From assembly GCA_965262565.1 (NCBI GenBank), contig CBDHFQ010000012.1, forward strand, positions 124,001 through 188,000: DNA of 64,000 nt, given 5' to 3'. A program made the position numbers and the translations under genes. Positions 61,761-64,000 of the stretch are shown here, piece after piece. Numbering within the stretch: position 1 is the stretch's first letter; each line of letters begins with the position of its first letter. The stretch is from CBDHFQ01 sp965262565 (GTDB taxonomy: Bacteria > Bacteroidota > Bacteroidia > J057). The notes under the pieces are model-generated. The model did no database searches. It was given only the letters and a program-made list of their open reading frames with translations, and was not told where the DNA came from.

Positions 61761-62813
61761 ATGCTCAGGATTAATTCCATTATCGTCTTTCTTAGCCTGT
61801 TAATAGCATTATGGGGATGTACCTCTAAATCTAATCAAGCCCAGCCTACGGATGAGGAAGCAACTCAGGAGCAGAAAGCAGTAGCAGAAGAAATAAATGA
61901 AGAGTTCCAGGTCAGAAGTGACATTGCTTCTGTTATCCTGGCATATTACAATGATCTAGAAGCTGAGAGTAAGAATATTGGTAGCTATTTTGCGCCTAAT
62001 GTTGAGAAATACTATTCTCAGACAAATATATCTGGGGATAAAGTAGGACAAATAATAATAAATACTTACGAAGGAGTGTCAGAAAGGCGAGTAACTATAG
62101 ATAAGAATACCTTAATCGTCAATGAAGAAAATGAAAAATATTCTGCAGAGTTTGACGGAAACGTCTCCTTGACAAGAACTGAAGGAAATGTTAAAGTGAA
62201 TGAAGACTTCAGAAATAGAATTGTTTTTAATCAAGATCTTAAGATTATCCAATATGAATCTCTGGAAGTAAGACAGCAAACTGCTAACAGGAAATTAAAT
62301 GCCAATGCGAGAATTTCCACGGCCATTCAATCTCTTCTTTCTACGCTTAATAGTGAGGGGTTAACAGCATTGGATAACATTATTCACCCTGAAAAGGGCT
62401 TTTTCTTCATCACTCGCCCCGGAGCTATAGATGCAGTTTATCATTTATATAAGTCTGAAGAAATCGTTTCCCAGGCGAATACACCTTGGATAAAAGATAA
62501 ATTATCCGATATCTCCTGTAACATACAGGCAATCGATTTACCTTCTTATGATTGCGATAATTTTTCCAGTCAGGGATGTTTTCTGGCTCCTGTTGGCAAT
62601 GTGGACCGCATTTCTGGACTCATGGGGGCGTTAGAACAAGCCTCGATCAGGAGTTTTTCCCCAGAAGAACAAGGAGATGCAAACTCTATGGAGGACTTCA
62701 TTTCCTATGAGCTTGTTGTAACCGAAAGCTATTTATCTATGCTTTTTGGGATAATTGACGGGAGATGGTATTTGCTGGTACTGGATGCTGCTAAATTCGA
62801 CTGTTCAGCTTAA
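61761..62813 (+). CDS. NTF2-like domain lipoprotein
   Basis: A 350-residue lipoprotein (signal with lipobox LWGC, then TSKSNQ). After a Gln/Glu-rich linker, residues about 52-170 follow an NTF2/SnoaL-like pattern: SVILAYYNDLEAESKNIGSYF, ERRVTIDKNTLIVNEENEKY, AEFDGNVSLTRTEGNVKV and IVFNQDLKIIQYESLEV. The C-terminal half (about 185-350) is less clear, with ALDNIIHPEKGFFFITRPGA and FGIIDGRWYLLVLDAAKFDC, the latter reading like a second NTF2-like end. Such lipoproteins are common in Bacteroidota and have no fixed function. No operon partner is clear; the next gene starts 117 bp on. Confidence 0.68.
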   Translation: MLRINSIIVFLSLLIALWGCTSKSNQAQPTDEEATQEQKAVAEEINEEFQVRSDIASVILAYYNDLEAESKNIGSYFAPNVEKYYSQTNISGDKVGQIIINTYEGVSERRVTIDKNTLIVNEENEKYSAEFDGNVSLTRTEGNVKVNEDFRNRIVFNQDLKIIQYESLEVRQQTANRKLNANARISTAIQSLLSTLNSEGLTALDNIIHPEKGFFFITRPGAIDAVYHLYKSEEIVSQANTPWIKDKLSDISCNIQAIDLPSYDCDNFSSQGCFLAPVGNVDRISGLMGALEQASIRSFSPEEQGDANSMEDFISYELVVTESYLSMLFGIIDGRWYLLVLDAAKFDCSA

Positions 62814-62930
62814 AAAAAAATATTTTGGTGTTGGAAAATTATGTATATTTATTAATACTTAATTGAGTAAAATCCCCTAATTGAAGTTTCTGTGCTTTCT
62901 CACTATGTTGGCTATTTTACTTCACATTAG

Positions 62931-64000
62931 ATGAAAATTATTTTTGTTTACGCTAATCATTATCCTGGAGGTTGGGATGTCAAAGGAAATTTGATCATTC
63001 CACTCAGTAAGTATCTTTATCGCCATGGTTGTTTTTCAGAAGCATGGGAAATGAATGCAGCATCGAATAAGGTTAATTATGGCGGAGAACTGATAACAAA
63101 GCTTTTTAAGCATCATAATCAATCTCTTTTCATTGGTAAAAGGATAAAAAAAACTATTTCTCGTTTATCTCCAGAGAATACTTGTATTCATTTTTTGGGT
63201 GCTTTTCAAGAAATTAATTATCATTTAGCTAATATTTGTCGAGCTAAAAAAATAAGATACATCTATTCTCCCCTGGGCCTCCTAAGTAAATCGAAAACTA
63301 CAGAGGCAAGTTACTTCAAGCGAAATAAGATCAGGAAAAAGGAAATTCCTTTACTGAAAGATGCCCATGCAGTTCACACTTTAGGAAGTAAACAATTCAG
63401 AGATTTACACTTTTACACGAAAGTAGATCACAAATTCCTGCTCCCAATGGGATATTATACTAAAGATATTATGTTTAACGATCTACATATTCCCAAACCA
63501 GATGTACCTGTTTTTCTATTTACAGGTGAAATAAACTGGTCCATAAGTGGATTGAGAAGATTGCATGAAGGATTTGAAAGATATAAGGATCTGGGGGGGA
63601 AAGGGGTTTTGTGGTTTATGGGGCGCGGAAAACACGAAGAACACTTAAGAGCAGTCATTGATCATAGTTTTTGGCGAGATTTTATGACTTTCTGGGACTA
63701 TAATACCAGGAACGAATGGTTAAATGTTATTTTTAATGCTGATGTCCAGATTTATCCAGTGAAATCGGCCGTATTTCCCAAGTCTTTAATCATAGGGGCA
63801 GCTATGGGAATTCCTGCCGTTGTTAGTACTCATTCTAACTTAGGCACCTATCTCGAAAATCACCAGGCTGGAATTTGCCTGAGGAGTACAAGATCCCTGG
63901 ACATTTGTGAAGCCTTAATGAATATTGATAAGGATTGGTCCACAGGTCATTTATCCATACAAAAAAATTATGCTAGAAATATGGCCTACCAGGGATTTCA
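62931..64000 (+). CDS. Glycosyltransferase, GT-B fold (partial, C-terminus off the right edge)
   Basis: The frame is open from the ATG at 62931 to the window edge, giving 356 residues. The start KIIFVYANHYPGGWDVKGNL is typical of GT4-type enzymes, followed by HFLGAFQEINYHLANICRAK in parts and IYSPLGLLSKSK. The donor-binding half has DVPVFLFTGEINWSISGLRR, DLGGKGVLWFMGRGKHEEH, and VQIYPVKSAVFPKSLIIGAAMGIPAVVST, given in parts; the latter is the usual 'P-S-x-x-E...A-x-G-x-P-V-V' region with Lys in place of the Glu. It probably builds a polysaccharide or lipid-linked glycan in the cytoplasm. Donor and acceptor are unknown. Confidence 0.85.
   Translation, partial: MKIIFVYANHYPGGWDVKGNLIIPLSKYLYRHGCFSEAWEMNAASNKVNYGGELITKLFKHHNQSLFIGKRIKKTISRLSPENTCIHFLGAFQEINYHLANICRAKKIRYIYSPLGLLSKSKTTEASYFKRNKIRKKEIPLLKDAHAVHTLGSKQFRDLHFYTKVDHKFLLPMGYYTKDIMFNDLHIPKPDVPVFLFTGEINWSISGLRRLHEGFERYKDLGGKGVLWFMGRGKHEEHLRAVIDHSFWRDFMTFWDYNTRNEWLNVIFNADVQIYPVKSAVFPKSLIIGAAMGIPAVVSTHSNLGTYLENHQAGICLRSTRSLDICEALMNIDKDWSTGHLSIQKNYARNMAYQGF

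Overview
The window is about 40% GC and reads as chromosomal DNA of a Bacteroidota bacterium, probably from the Saprospiria/Lewinella side of the phylum. The reasons are: two very large secreted proteins with type IX secretion (T9SS) C-terminal domains, SprB-like and PKD repeats, many lipoproteins, Bacteroidota-type promoters (TTTG / TAnnTTTG), a ribosomal protein S16 with a long acidic tail, a DUF4783 protein next to nadC, and an effector-associated domain (EAD11-like) protein of a kind common in multicellular or filamentous Bacteroidota. The genus cannot be fixed from this sequence alone.

Layout. 1-5.5 kb: a thiamine-diphosphate enzyme (cut by the left edge), an SCP2 protein, an MsbA-like ABC exporter, type III pantothenate kinase (coaX) and an overlapping membrane/beta-propeller gene. 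5.7-9.7 kb: a secreted purple acid phosphatase-like enzyme, a secreted carbohydrate-binding-like protein and a small GNAT protein. 9.7-16.4 kb: nadC, a DUF4783 protein, gpmI, a lipoprotein, crcB, an RNA-like intergenic region, a two-gene thioredoxin-fold operon and a DinB protein. 16.5-22 kb: a PhoD-like lipoprotein, tRNA-Leu(CAA), a UPF0126 channel, a DUF2335 protein and a FlaR-type P-loop kinase.

22-29 kb is an accessory stretch. It holds a DUF7379 alpha/beta hydrolase, an unrecognised conserved-looking protein, a di-haem peroxidase, an EAD11-like membrane adaptor and its unrecognised operon partner. 29-37 kb is a run of secreted phosphoesterases (YncE/alkaline-phosphatase fusion, calcineurin-type phosphoesterase, type I phosphodiesterase with PA14) plus endonuclease I; together they look like extracellular phosphate and nucleic-acid scavenging.

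37.6-45 kb is the most unusual part. Homologues of the conjugative-transposon proteins TraN, TraO and TraM (VirB9-, outer-membrane- and VirB10-like) flank a 1359-residue lipoprotein with 15 PKD-like domains. No relaxase, coupling protein or conjugation ATPase is visible. 45-49 kb holds a DASH cryptochrome, gamma-glutamyltranspeptidase and RNase HII. 49-59 kb holds two giant T9SS-exported surface proteins. 59-64 kb holds rimM, rpsP, a CarH-like B12-binding MerR regulator, an NTF2-like lipoprotein and a glycosyltransferase cut by the right edge.

No insertion sequence, transposase, prophage, CRISPR array or rRNA gene was seen. Many calls rest on family resemblance read by eye; no database search was run.
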